The notes under the pieces were generated by a model. That model was not told where the DNA came from. It saw only the letters and a list, made by a program, of their open reading frames with translations, and did not search any database. A stretch of 64,000 nucleotides of DNA from Bolinopsis microptera. Its lineage: Eukaryota > Ctenophora > Tentaculata > Lobata > Bolinopsidae. Positions within the stretch are counted from its first letter, which is position 1. Each line of letters starts with the position of its first letter. The position numbers and the translations under genes were made by a program. The stretch is from NCBI RefSeq assembly GCF_026151205.1, contig NC_087078.1:8262675-8326674 (forward strand), given 5' to 3'. Shown here piece by piece: positions 54,401-64,000 of this stretch.

Positions 54401-57400
54401 AAACTACAGTCCTCAGTAGTTTGTTCTCTAAATTACTGCCGCCTATTAATGTTTGAGACCTGTCTCTTTTGTCCCAGCTGACATGGGAACCTTTGTTCAG
54501 GATAGTAAGTTTACAGTATAAATATTAACTCAGTATAGACATTTTCAGTGTCAGAGTCGTGGTCGTTAGTACATTAAATATTTCATATTTGACGTATATA
54601 AGCGCCCGAGCATTTAGCGGTTTAGTACTTTATAGTAAGTGTTGGAATCGAATATTGATCAGCGCAGAATGATCAGCATGTAATGAATATGATTGATGAC
54701 TTGCATCACATTTTATGTGTCCTGAGCACTTGTCATTAGCACTTTTCATAAGTTCTTGTTGCAATATGAAGGTGAGTACCTACAAAATAATAAATAAAAG
54801 AGATTATAAATCTCCCCTTTGTTTCCCAAATAACAACTAAATTGAAAATAGAGGATATTCCTTTTTCAAATTATTAAGTTAAGGTTGCATTGATTGTAGG
54901 AGTTATAAGTAGAAATAATACCTTTTAGAAGTGGAGCCATCAGAATTTTCCGTACTCCTAAACTCGCATCCTGACACTTCACACATTCCCTGGGTAAGTA
55001 CTTAGTACTAAGCTGATGCTTGTAAAAATAAGGAGACAGTAAACTCTAATTTACAAAATTTCTTTTGATTTGAGCATCCATGACCAATATTTGAAAGGTT
55101 ATTTAAATTTACGACCGTTAGTATTGATGGTGTTGATACCTTGGACGGGTTCAGTCCTGCCAAAGTGCAGGTTATCATGTCAGCTGTATCAGGGAGTGGT
55201 TCTGACTCTGTTGGGTCCTCGTCATTTACCTGTTAAGTTTTGATTTTTAAGAGTATGTCCATTATACCCCAGTTTAATTCAAAGTTCAGATTTTGGGTTG
55301 GGATCAGGTCAGTTTTAAAACTTTAAATTAGTGATTGGAAAGAGTAAGAATAATGTTCGGACATTTTTGAGTTTGGTTGGGGATCAAACGTCATGAGATC
55401 TTAAACAGAGTATTCTAGGTTGGAATTAATTTTCGCCGTCTTCATCATTGTATAATAGGGTCGCGTGTATTGATTAACACTTAACCTTATGTACCGTAGA
55501 ATGGGGGAACTTCGCCATGTTTTACAGTTATTTCATGTTATTTAGAAAATACGACAGGAGTACTTGAAAAAGTTTATAGCTCATATGAACAGGATTGGTA
55601 AAGCAAATGTTTTCGTATGAACCACATCAGCCAGGCATAAATAGTCAGCTAGATTGGTGCCACTGAAATCAGGGCGAAGTTACCCTGCAATATGGGGTAA
55701 CTTCGCCATTCTGAAACTATACCATATTCGGTGCTAAGCACCATACCACTCGAAACTCAATTATATTTCCTTGATATACCTGCCAATTTTACTTATCTAG
55801 CTCTAGCCTGCGTGTTACAATGGGCAATTTGGTCGCCGGGGTAACATCGCCATGCTGCGGGTAACATCGCCGGGATGAAGTAGAAATGTAGTCGAACTTC
55901 GCCAATACACGTGCGTGACTTTGCCAGCCGCGCGCGAATTTCGCGCCAAACTTCGCCGAACAGATGGGATCAGAAGAGGGTAACTTCGCCACACACAAAT
56001 TTGAAAACTTTATAATATCAGTTGTGTGCATCATGGCTAACTAAATTTGCCCTTAAATGAACAGGACATATGCTAATGATGTCACACAGAATTAATTAAG
56101 GATATAATTGTAAAATATGGGAAATATGCAAGCAGGAAATTTTAACCACTTTATAGCAATATTTCATGTTGCCTGAGTTTAATTGACATAGTAAACGTTT
56201 ATTTTTGAATAGGAATACCTTCATAACCATTTGTTCAACACAATACTATACAAAAACTCGATCTCCTAACAATTCAAAACAGTAAAATGATTATTTGAAA
56301 AATAGTGGCGAAGTTCCCCGACACGGCGATTTTACCCCAATCTACGGTATGTTGTTGATGAGGTAGACTCAGCATAAAAGATAAACCGTTCATGAACAGA
56401 ACAGTTAATTATATTAATTTATTCAGTTCATGAACGGTTTATCTTTTATACTGAGTCTACCTCATCAAGCTCAACAATCTACATAAGTTGCACACTCTCA
56501 CTTCCTTAGATTACGACTATTCCATGTTGTGCATTATTTACTATGTATTTATAAAATGTGTATAATAGCCACTCTAAAGCACAGACGTATATAGCTTTTT
56601 TATTGTTTGTACCACTCCAATTTGACACACACCGTCTCAGATTATAAGTTCACAACCTACTCTAGTCGCTCAAGGTTGCAAATATCAGACTGTCGATATC
56701 CGAGACTAATGCGAGTCGATCATTCGCTGAGTTTTGTCGCGACCACATCGTTTAACTCTTTAACCCCATGCATCATGACCAACGCTTTTTAAATTATAGT
56801 CATGCAGTCATAGAACTTTGAGAAGGGGGATGATTATATTGAGTTGATCTAATATCAAGTTTTCAGGAGTTGATGATGATTCTTATCGATTCGAAATATC
56901 TCATTTTCAATGACTGCCATAGTCAGTATTGATTGATTTTTGAACTATCCCACAAATAACTTTAGTAATATAACCGTAGTGTTTGCAAAGTAATAGCGAG
57001 TACATACTGTACCTTGAAATTGAAATTACTTTTCCGAAGTCGACTCACGTACATGATGATGACGTCATCACTTAGTCACGTGACCTGATGAGTAGGTCAC
57101 AAGATGATCACATGCCTCATCAGAGATACGAGGTACAGAAGGTAACACAACATTTCCCTTTCTTCAAATTTAACTACACCTATTTTCAACAGGGGTGTTG
57201 TTAAGTTTTGTTACATTTCATAAGTGATAAGTTCAGCCCGGTCCAGAGGGCGTGTTCGAAACTTATTTATTTTGTAAACTCTTTTCATTATACTTATTAA
57301 ACTTATTCTTAAACCTAAAGTTATTTTAACAAGCTCATAATTATCACCAAAAATTACACTTATTAATAGTTTAAAGTCTTTGATGACTTGCGATCACAAT

Positions 57401-60400
57401 GAACATAATATAAATTGTGCAATAGCCAATAATATCACATACTATTCGAACTGTCGTAGACTAATCCTTATACGATCTGAGCGATGTTTTTAATGCGGCA
57501 TCACACAGGAGAGGAAGAAGTCGATTAAAATCTTATAATAGTACATATTTTGTTTGGGCGTTCTTTTTACTAATATTAGTCTTATATAATTCAAGAAATC
57601 GATCTACGAACTTTAGCATTTAATTTTATTATAACTTTGAGCTTTAATTAGGCCGGCTCTAATCCATAAAAACTTCCATAAAAACAAAGATTGTAGCCCA
57701 ATTTTGTCAGCTACTCGATTCTCAACATGCTGTTAGCATGACAAAGCTAGGTAAAATGAGCCAACCATTTTCTTACAGTTACGTTGGCTCATGACAGATT
57801 TGTCATTTGATTATTTTAAGAAGCTTTTCTTTCATCATTGACCAAGTAAAAGCAGTGATTACAAGAATTTATTGCAAATCGGCCCATGATCTCTCGTAAG
57901 ATTAGCCTTAAAATATGTTAGCTTTAAATATTACGAGCCGGTAGAGGAATGGCGCAGCAGCTGCAGTAATCTACCAGGCCCCGGTCGGCGAGTGAAATTT
58001 ATCAAAAGAAGAAGTTCACAGCTCACTACGCATGATGAGCACATTGCCACGAGGCCGTTTATCTTGCCAACTTCCAGCAAAACGGTTGTGATTATGGAGA
58101 TAATATCCACTACTGAACGCTGGTTCAGGCCATCAAGTCTCAACTTTAACTATGATTAATTTTACCTTGCAGTTATAGAGGTATTAGACTAATAATGGTG
58201 ATAAATCTCAGGGGTGATAAATCTCAGGGGCAAAGAAATAAATTATCCTAATGATGTGCACAGTTTATATAAAGTTAAATATAATATATTTAATATAATA
58301 TATTTAATATAATATATTTATATAATATATATATATGGTTACATTACTTTACTTAAATATAAAGTTTAATGACTCTTATCGTTTTATAAATTCCGCGCAC
58401 GCGGCATGAGTCCTAATTCTATAATAGTCAAGGGATCAATGGTTTGGAATACTGATTGTTAGAATATTCCGTTATCACAGATTGTACTTTGCGAAACAAA
58501 ATCTTTACCGAACCAACTCTATAATTCCCTATGGAAAACGTTTCGAAAAGTTTCTTTTCGTCATCATAGAATCAGAACTAAGGTAATGAAATTGCCAAAA
58601 CTTCTACTCGCTCAATATTATTTACTAAATAATAAATATATATTATACAATAACCATAGTGAAGATAGCTTACTAAGCACCATTTTCTTTACTTAACAAA
58701 CTAAGCACCATTTTCTTTCCTTAACACAACCATTTCTGAATCCTCAAAATTCCTTTGAGCTGCTAAGATAATTTCTATTATGTGTGTCAACGTCATATTT
58801 AATTACAATTATTTGAGGACTGAAACGGTAATTTACTACGGACAATACAATATGTCCTCTGTCAATAATCAACAGTCACTGATAATTTGTTGTAGCTGAA
58901 CAATTTAAGCAATTACCATCAGTTACAAATTCGTTTCTCCCTTGTTTTGTCAACATTGTTGTCTAGTAGGGCACCGTTTAAACTTTAAAACAACATTATT
59001 CAACCTCGTCATCTATCTATTTAACAGAACCCCTCGATTCTCACCAGGGTGGTGATTATCAGGGTTGTGAAAATAGGGATCATACTTATGTGATCTAGCT
59101 AGCTTTGTAGTCACACTGTAGTGCCAGTAATTAAAGGCCGCAAAGTAGAAACGGGACCTAAATGAGTGAATAATGATATATCGTTTAAACATTCAATATT
59201 TTCAGTTCATTGCATTTCATTACAATATTTATATATTTTTGTTGCAACATATGCCAGCATCCACAGGGGGCTTTCATGGAAACATTATCAATCACAAAGT
59301 TACGATGCGATTTTGCAATTACGATTTTGCTACACGAGCCTTGAAAATCCTTTTTGCGTTTAATTACTTAGGGCAGAAATTTTATTATATCGACTTATGA
59401 TCTGGTGACTTTTCTAGAGACCATACCTTACGAGACATATTTAAAAGGTACGAAATGCGGTGGCTTTCGGAAAAAAATCCCATATTTACGTTCCCAAATC
59501 ATTTAGTTCACCGGAATTATGTCGAATAGTATGGCTTTGATTGAATTCTCTGCCTCACCAGAGCACTTAAAAGCAATTTAATTTTAAAGGATTTCTTCGA
59601 TCAAATTAATCAAACAGGCAACGCATGTCTATGTACTAAGTGCACGTGTACAGACCTTTAATGTGCGTTGTCTTCATTTGTCACGGAGTTTTCGAGTCCT
59701 AATTACTCACATTGATGCCGGGTTTCTTGACCACTAGCAGCACCACACACAGTACTATTACAAGTAGGATCACCACTGCTGAGATTGCTCCTCCTATTAT
59801 GAAAACTCTTCGTCTTCTCTGTCGTTGTATTTCCGCCGCGTCTTGTGGCTGAAGAGTAGATTTTTTAATTTGGGTAAATGCATCTTCGTTTTTAATGATA
59901 CTGTTATGTCAATGATGATTATTAACATTTTATTCACTAGTCTAGGTTACCATCCATGTTTTTTCGCTATTTTTGGCATCGAAGATCCTAATTTCTCGCA
60001 TACTCATAGATGGCGAGAACGGCAATGACCGCCACTACGATTATATTTATATAATCGTTTATTTATATAATCGTATGTTTATATAATCGTATATTTATAT
60101 AATCGTAAAAAAGTAGCTCCTTCTAACTGGTAAAGTGTTTCGCAACAAGATCCCCTCAACTAACCGACCTACTTACGCACAATATAATCGTCCGACCACT
60201 CTAAAATATAAACACCTGTACACACGCGAGAGCGGCCTGTTTAATGGACTGCTCAGCTGCACTAAGCCGGTTATCTCCTCAACCACTTTGACAATAACTT
60301 TAAGGCTGATGTTGCATGCGGTCGATACGACTATTGTTGATGGTCCATGCGTGTCGGGGATGTTGTGCAGGAGTGTGATATTAAAGATTTAAAGCTGTTA

Positions 60401-61112
60401 AATGGTCATTTGCTAAAGTGACAAGTTGTGTCCCTAGTCTGGGTAGCCTAGCAGTTTAGATAGCTTTTTATTGGCATCACTGATGTTATGTGTGTAAATC
60501 ATTTATTGCATTTAAATGGCATTTTATCTGCGCTTTATGCTCGTCTGGGTTAATAACAGATTATAGACTTATTTCTGCACTGCAATGATTAAAGGCCACC
60601 TATGATCTATAAATTACACTAAATTACAGTATCATACAGTGATGCTGCATCACTGATGCAATATTTAAACGTCTGATCTTTAGCTGCTAATCCTTTGTCA
60701 GTGATAAATAAACTTTCTGCGCTGCCCAATATGTGGCATTATTATTACTGTTATTTTTATGGAGCAAACTTGCCACCTAGGTCAAGGATCATTATATGTA
60801 TACTACTGGATGTTTAGGCAATGTGCTAGGATATGGGACATACCCAACCACTCCCTCTATCCTGATTCCTGAAGTGGTGTTAACTAATTAACTGGCATAC
60901 TCTTCTTCATTAATTGGCGTTATGCTATTTTTGGTATTTCCTAGTTTCCACGGGGCCTTATCTTTTATCCTCTCAGTGTTATTACATATGTGTACCTGAT
61001 CAGAGGTGGGTAGAACAACGTAATCCTTCCCTTTGTTTGGGAACCTGACTCTATCAGACAGTTTATCTTCTCCTGTCTCCTCCTCCTGCTCCTCTTCTTT
61101 TAGACGTTCCAT
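42415..61112 (-). CDS. Type II membrane GH31-family protein, predicted pseudoenzyme, 997 aa, 19 exons
   Basis: Exons in coding order (minus strand): 61112-60996, 59848-59711, 55229-55140, 54989-54922, 53567-53445, 52800-52626, 51617-51479, 47970-47831, 47565-47274, 47158-47002, 46874-46713, 46544-46402, 45851-45746, 45646-45511, 45353-45224, 44954-44613, 43858-43732, 43090-42896, 42628-42415. All 18 junctions are GT-AG and keep frame. Order: acidic cytoplasmic tail, RQRRRR, one membrane helix (54-79), trefoil-like Cys segment (106-142), then a GH31 body with landmarks QGDPFYIIVSRISN, GPSRKDVATQF, TICLDYI, LTNGLPVIREMSFNFPGD and YFIKGGSVLM. In active GH31 enzymes the nucleophile lies in DGLWIDMNE; here the segment is DSMYLANRA with Ala541. 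The acid/base segment HWLGDN reads KYIEIA. A non-catalytic surface role, for example receptor or chaperone-like, is inferred. Confidence 0.9.
45511..46544 (-). CDS. Exons 12-14: degenerated GH31 active-site region
   Basis: Exon 12 (46544-46402) encodes DSMYLANRAGHN where active relatives have DGLWIDMNEPSN: the nucleophile Asp is Ala541 and the following MNE is NRA. Exon 13 (45851-45746) encodes the well-kept TICLDYIHTG and DLEGLNAVHRRI. Exon 14 (45646-45511) has DSFIQISDSVSLGAGQYTAKYIEIATRED where relatives read [24 protein letters not shown]; the acid/base Asp aligns with Ile654. Around the active site the family fold is still traceable while catalytic residues are gone, which argues for loss of catalysis rather than random decay. 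Confidence 0.82.
48300..48318. repeat. Poly-C tract in a GH31-gene intron
   Basis: An uninterrupted C run of about 14 bases on +, that is a G run on the sense strand of the surrounding minus-strand gene. Confidence 0.8.
48969..49043. repeat. 37-bp tandem duplication
   Basis: Two direct copies of a unit containing CTCTCTCACCCTCTCATTGT followed by AGTTACACAACAAGCTC, in the 3.5-kb intron between exons 7 and 8 of the GH31-like gene. The rest of that intron (47971-51478) shows no other feature I can support. Confidence 0.85.
52626..52800 (-). CDS. GH31-like exon 6 with in-frame 18-bp acidic repeat
   Basis: Three tandem units encode (GDEETS/G)n between residues about 190 and 210, inside the N-terminal beta-sandwich. 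The following exon adds a second acidic stretch (HSDDSDEETGPP). The underlying DNA repeat (CTCGTCTCCACTTGTCTC-type on the + strand, about 52724-52768) keeps frame because its period is divisible by 3. Such an acidic surface loop is not a standard feature of GH31 enzymes. Confidence 0.8.
53445..55229 (-). CDS. Trefoil-like module exons (3-5) of the GH31-like gene
   Basis: Exons 55229-55140, 54989-54922 and 53567-53445 encode MITCTLAGLNPSK, GMCEVSGCEFRSTEN and CVYPKKSSYSV. This is the P-type trefoil layout that precedes the N-terminal beta-sandwich of membrane GH31 enzymes, but with GCEF in place of the usual GCCW and only four cysteines instead of six, so at most two of the three disulfides can form. 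Two transposons sit in the intron between exons 4 and 5. Confidence 0.75.
53710..53858. mobile_element. 149-bp hAT-type MITE with perfect 8-bp TSD
   Basis: The left end CAGGGACAAAAGGAAATCGC and the inverted right end GCGAAATCCTTTTGTCCCTG match apart from a small slip. TGAAGCAG is duplicated exactly on both sides (53702-53709 and 53859-53866). An 8-bp duplication and CAGGG-type termini are the hAT signature. The interior is made of GCGATTTTT / CGCGGTATCGCG words and encodes nothing. Confidence 0.92.
53883..54310. mobile_element. 428-bp MITE with GTACGTACGGTAC ends and 9-bp TSD
   Basis: GGTTATTGG flanks both ends directly (53874-53882 and 54311-54319). Termini CTAAGATGGCAAGTACGTAC and the right-end inverse (GTACGTACTTTCCATCTAA) are imperfect inverted repeats. 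Just inside, the word GTACGTACGGTAC or its inverse occurs twice on the left and three times on the right. No coding frame. The element lies 16 bp from the hAT MITE, in the same intron of the GH31-like gene. Confidence 0.85.
55494..56347. mobile_element. 854-bp MITE with TA target duplication and internal GGTAACTTCGCC words
   Basis: Left end CCGTAGAATGGGGGAACTTC and right end CCCCAATCTACGG are inverted, flanked by TA (55492-55493, 56348-56349). The motif GGGTAACTTCGCCA or close variants (GTAACATCGCC, CGAACTTCGCC) is repeated many times inside in both orientations. No transposase frame is seen, so Tc1/mariner-type mobilisation in trans is inferred. Confidence 0.82.
56357..56466. repeat. Hairpin with 41-bp arms
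   Basis: Arms 56357-56397 and 56426-56466 are inverted copies with one mismatch, starting GATGAGGTAGACTCAGCATA. It begins about 8 bp after the TA-flanked MITE. It could be an independent mini-foldback element or a fragment of one into which the MITE inserted. Confidence 0.85.
56467..59710. other. Remainder of GH31-like intron 2
   Basis: No exon or gene supported. It contains a duplicated GGTGATAAATCTCAGGGG near 58197-58232 and an AATATAATATATTT tandem at about 58280-58335. A 70-codon minus frame at 57931-58143 does not fit the gene's phases and has no motif. Confidence 0.5.
59711..59848 (-). CDS. Membrane-anchor exon of the GH31-like gene
   Basis: Encodes residues 40-85: PQDAAEIQRQRRRR, then a 26-residue hydrophobic helix starting VFIIGGAISAVV, then KKPGIN. 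Basic residues before the helix and the absence of an N-terminal signal peptide predict type II topology (C-terminal bulk outside or luminal), the arrangement of sucrase-isomaltase and maltase-glucoamylase. Confidence 0.88.
60035..60110. repeat. AT-rich tandem repeat, about 4 copies of 17-19 bp
   Basis: Units of TTTATATAATCGTATAT type in the first intron of the GH31-like gene. Confidence 0.75.
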
Positions 61113-61255
61113 TGCTCTGAGTGGACGGTTAATACTTAATAAGTTAAATCAGGTGGTATGATGACATTTAAGACTTAAAATGCTGCGAAACATAGCGAAT
61201 ACTATTTTAAAGTTCACGACATCAAAGAAGGTCACGCAAAACAAACTAAAGAGAG

Positions 61256-62996
61256 TCCAGGGGTGTAGGAAGCGGGGGGGCAGGGGGGGCCATCGCCCCC
61301 CCATGAAATCTGGGCAAGTGGCCAAAAAGGGCCAACTTTTTAATTTAGGTTTCTAAACATTTTTGGAAAAACAATTTTCCCGAAAATTTTCCAAGTCAAA
61401 AAATGTTTAACTCAAAAATTTTCTAAGTCAAAAATTTTCTAAGTTTTCTTGGAAACTACTTTTGTTCATGTTTCATGCTACCCTGATCATTATGAGTCAA
61501 ACATATTTTTTTCGGTTTTCGAAGTTCGATATACGAATTTGGACTCGATGGTTCCCCTTTGTAATGCGATCTCGGAAGGCAGGCCTCCCCTTCGCAATAC
61601 GAGCTCATAAGCGGGAGCTCTGCTTTCAGAGGTACGTATCGAGAATGACTCGGACCGAAAATTTTCTAAGTCAAAAATTTTTAAAGTTTTCTTGGAAACT
61701 ACTTTTGTTCATGTTTCATGCTACCCTGATCATTATGAGCCAACAATATTTTTTTCGGTTTTCGAGGTTCGATATACGAATTTGGACTCGAGGGTTCCCC
61801 TTTGTAATGGGATCTCGGAAGGCTGGCCTCCCCTTCGCAATACGAGATCGGAAGCGGGAGCTCTGCTTTCAGAGGTACGTATCGAGAATGACTCGGACCG
61901 AAAATTTTCTAAGTCAAAAATTTTTAAAGTTTTCTTGGAAACTACTTTTGTTCATGTTTCATGCTACCCTGATCATTATGAGCCAACAATATTTTTTTCG
62001 GTTTTCGAGGTTCGATATACGAATTTGGACTCGAGGGTTCCCCTTTGTAATGGGATCTCGGAAGGCTGGCCTCCCCTTCGCAATACGAGATCGGAAGCGG
62101 GAGCTCTGCTTTCAGAGGTACGTATCGAGAATGACTCGGACCGAAAATTTTCTAAGTCAAAAATTTTTAAAGTTTTCTTGGAAACTACTTTTGTTCATGT
62201 TTCATGCTACCCTGATCATTATGAGCCAACAATATTTTTTTCGGTTTTCGAGGTTCGATATACGAATTTGGACTCGAGGGTTCCCCTTTGTAATGGGATC
62301 TCGGAAGGCTGGCCTCCCCTTCGCAATACGAGATCGGAAGCGGGAGCTCTGCTTTCAGAGGTACGTATCGAGAATGACTCGGACCGAAAATTTTCTAAGT
62401 CAAAAATTTTTAAAGTTTTCTTGGAAACTACTTTTGTTCATGTTTCATGCTACCCTGATCATTATGAGCCAACAATATTTTTTTCGGTTTTCGAGGTTCG
62501 ATATACGAATTTGGACTCGAGGGTTCCCCTTTGTAATGGGATCTCGGAAGGCTGGCCTCCCCTTCGCAATACGATATCGGAAGCGGGAGCTAAGCTTTCA
62601 GAGGTACGTTTCGAGAATGACTTGGACCGAAAATTTTCGAAGTCAAAAATTTTCAAAGTTTTCTTGGAAACTACTTTTGTTGCTATACTACCCTGATCAT
62701 TCTGAGCCGAAAATATTTTTTTCGGTTTTTTTGAAGTACCTACATTTGGAAGGTTGTGGAAGTGACACTGATTGGTTTCATATACTAATTATAGAAAACG
62801 TGATATTTGGTCCTCAGATTTAAAGGAAAATGCGCAATATGACGTGGAGAACTGAAAAAAATCGCGATTTGTCGTGAGGCCCCCGAAATTAAGGCTTTGG
62901 TGCGAAGCGCCAAAAAATTTATGCTGTGGCGCGAAGCGCCAAAAAATATTTAGAATTTGGCCCCCTCATGAAGAAAATCATTCCTACACCCCTGGA
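61256..62996. mobile_element. hAT-like non-autonomous element carrying a 243-bp tandem array
   Basis: The left end TCCAGGGGTGTAGGAA is exactly inverted at the right end TTCCTACACCCCTGGA. Flanking octamers are AAAGAGAG and AGAGAGAG, a 7/8 match expected of an aged target duplication. CAGGGGTG termini are hAT-like. Nearly all of the interior is a tandem array (see 61444-62690). Short GGTGCGAAGCGCC and GGCGCGAAGCGCC hairpins lie near the right end. No transposase is encoded. Confidence 0.75.
61444..62690 (+). repeat. 243-bp satellite-like tandem array, about 5 copies
   Basis: A GTTTTCTTGGAAACTACTTT landmark recurs at about 61441, 61684, 61927, 62170, 62413 and 62656, an exact 243-bp period. The middle units are virtually identical; the first and last diverge. 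Because 243 is 81 codons, two + strand frames stay open (61462-62823 and 61692-62696) and give repetitive translations with no known domain. I treat these as by-products of the repeat. Confidence 0.93.
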
Positions 62997-64000
62997 AGAG
63001 AGAGAAACGGAGATTTAACATTAAATGGCATGTTTGGAAATAAAAGGGGTTTTGGAAATATTATACGGCGTATTGATGTTACAGAAACTGTAAAATAACA
63101 TGTGTTAAAGGTTTTCAGTTGATTAAATTCTATCACATTCATTCTTTGACATATTGTCGAAAACAGCGGCAAAATTGCGTACCTCCTGGTCTTAACAAGT
63201 ACAAGAGTACCTAGTGGCTTAATTGATGCAATTCAACTGCGATAGTGAAGTCCCGACCGTAGGCACGGGTTCCACTAGTCCAGTATAATTACACTGCTGG
63301 TTACAATACAATTAAATAATTAATGTGAAAGATCTTTTTTGATTTAGAAAACTTGTGGTGCAGAAAGGAAGGCATTTGCTTTGGACCGTTCCTATTGCGT
63401 TACATTTGTATGCATGTATTCAAGGCACTGTCTTCAGATTGCTAATTTAATACTTTTTCAAAGTCCACGATATCAAAGGAAGTCATAAAAAAATCGCAAA
63501 GAGAAAACTGGGCGCTGTTCTACTAAAATTGATATTTTTCAACTCTGCTGTGAAAATTGAAAAATAATAACCGTAAACTTGAAAAGACTACACTTCTACC
63601 ACACTCTCAATGAGTCACAGCTTGAGACAGCTTCTTTCAAATTCATAGAAAGCCTTGAAACTATTTTGCATTGTAAAACAAATAAGTAAGTTAAACTCAA
63701 CTTATACGATCGATTGAAAGCTGGACGGTGCAGGCGGTTCTAATGACCAATTAAAACATATAAAATAATAGTGAATAAATAATCCCTCTGTTCACCAGTT
63801 CACTGTTCAGGGCACTGCACACTACATGGTTCATGTTTAGTATGAACTCACCCCAATACAACACTTTAATAGCCTAAAATGAAATCAAACCAAAATATTG
63901 CGAAAACTATGAAGTTTTGTGAGCTCATATGGAGCGAAAACAAGAAAAGCTAGTGCAAGGTGGTATGCATAAACATTCACCATCTTTAAAAACCGCACAC
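62997..64000. other. Right flank without a supportable gene
   Basis: Contains the inverted mate of the 48-bp repeat (63232-63279). A segment near 63455-63505 resembles the left flank of the hAT-like element at about 61208-61255 (shared words ATCAAAG and AAAGAGA). No exon recognised. Confidence 0.5.
63232..63279 (-). repeat. 48-bp dispersed repeat, copy 2
   Basis: Reverse complement of 1024-1071 with two mismatches by eye. On this strand it ends CACGGGTTCCACTAGT. Confidence 0.6.

Noticed and set aside
57931-58143. 70-codon minus frame as an extra exon of the GH31-like gene
   Set aside because: Exons 2 and 3 already join in phase 0, and this segment has no suitable splice sites or GH31 similarity.
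61462-62823. 453-codon open frame as a real protein gene
   Set aside because: It spans tandem 243-bp units whose period is a multiple of three; a second frame is equally open and no domain is recognisable. Kept as a repeat and a finding only.

Overview
The window is from a eukaryotic nuclear genome. Its genes are split by many GT-AG introns, and it is AT-rich with abundant small DNA transposons and simple repeats. The gene set (Shaker-type voltage-gated K+ channel, swiprosin/EFHD protein, type II membrane GH31-family protein, secreted tyrosinase, myosin-light-chain/calmodulin-type EF-hand protein, IFIT-like TPR protein) is that of an animal. Interstitial CCCTAA runs fit a TTAGGG telomere. I cannot name the species; a non-vertebrate, possibly early-branching animal such as a cnidarian is my guess, at low confidence.

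Layout. 1-10.6 kb holds no gene I can support. It is dominated by a 4.5-kb foldback element (2307-6817) with terminal inverted repeats and a perfect 8-bp target duplication; two overlapping perfect palindromes lie at 7579-7639. 10.6-16.4 kb (+) is an EFHD/swiprosin gene whose N-terminal exons each carry one copy of an NSLF motif. 17.3-26.9 kb (-) is a 13-exon, 623-codon TPR gene convergent with it. 27-32.4 kb is gene-poor and contains a TA-flanked MITE. 32.4-35.3 kb (+) is a Kv channel, followed by a long GA microsatellite. 38.6-40.1 kb (+) is a tyrosinase with its coding sequence in one exon, and 40.4-41.5 kb (+) a four-exon EF-hand gene. 42.4-61.1 kb (-) is a 19-exon, 997-codon gene whose introns hold several transposons. 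The last 3 kb contain a hAT-like element carrying a 243-bp tandem array.

Splicing phases join without a break through the TPR, Kv, EF-hand and GH31 genes, so these four models are well supported. The EFHD gene needs two single-base corrections in its N-terminal exons. The most interesting coding result is the GH31 gene. It has the fold-wide landmarks of a sucrase-isomaltase/alpha-glucosidase-type protein (cytoplasmic N-terminus, one membrane anchor, trefoil-like module, GH31 barrel), but Ala replaces the catalytic nucleophile and the acid/base GDN motif is gone. I infer a membrane-anchored pseudoenzyme. The genes form no obvious pathway; they look like unrelated neighbours in a compact animal locus.
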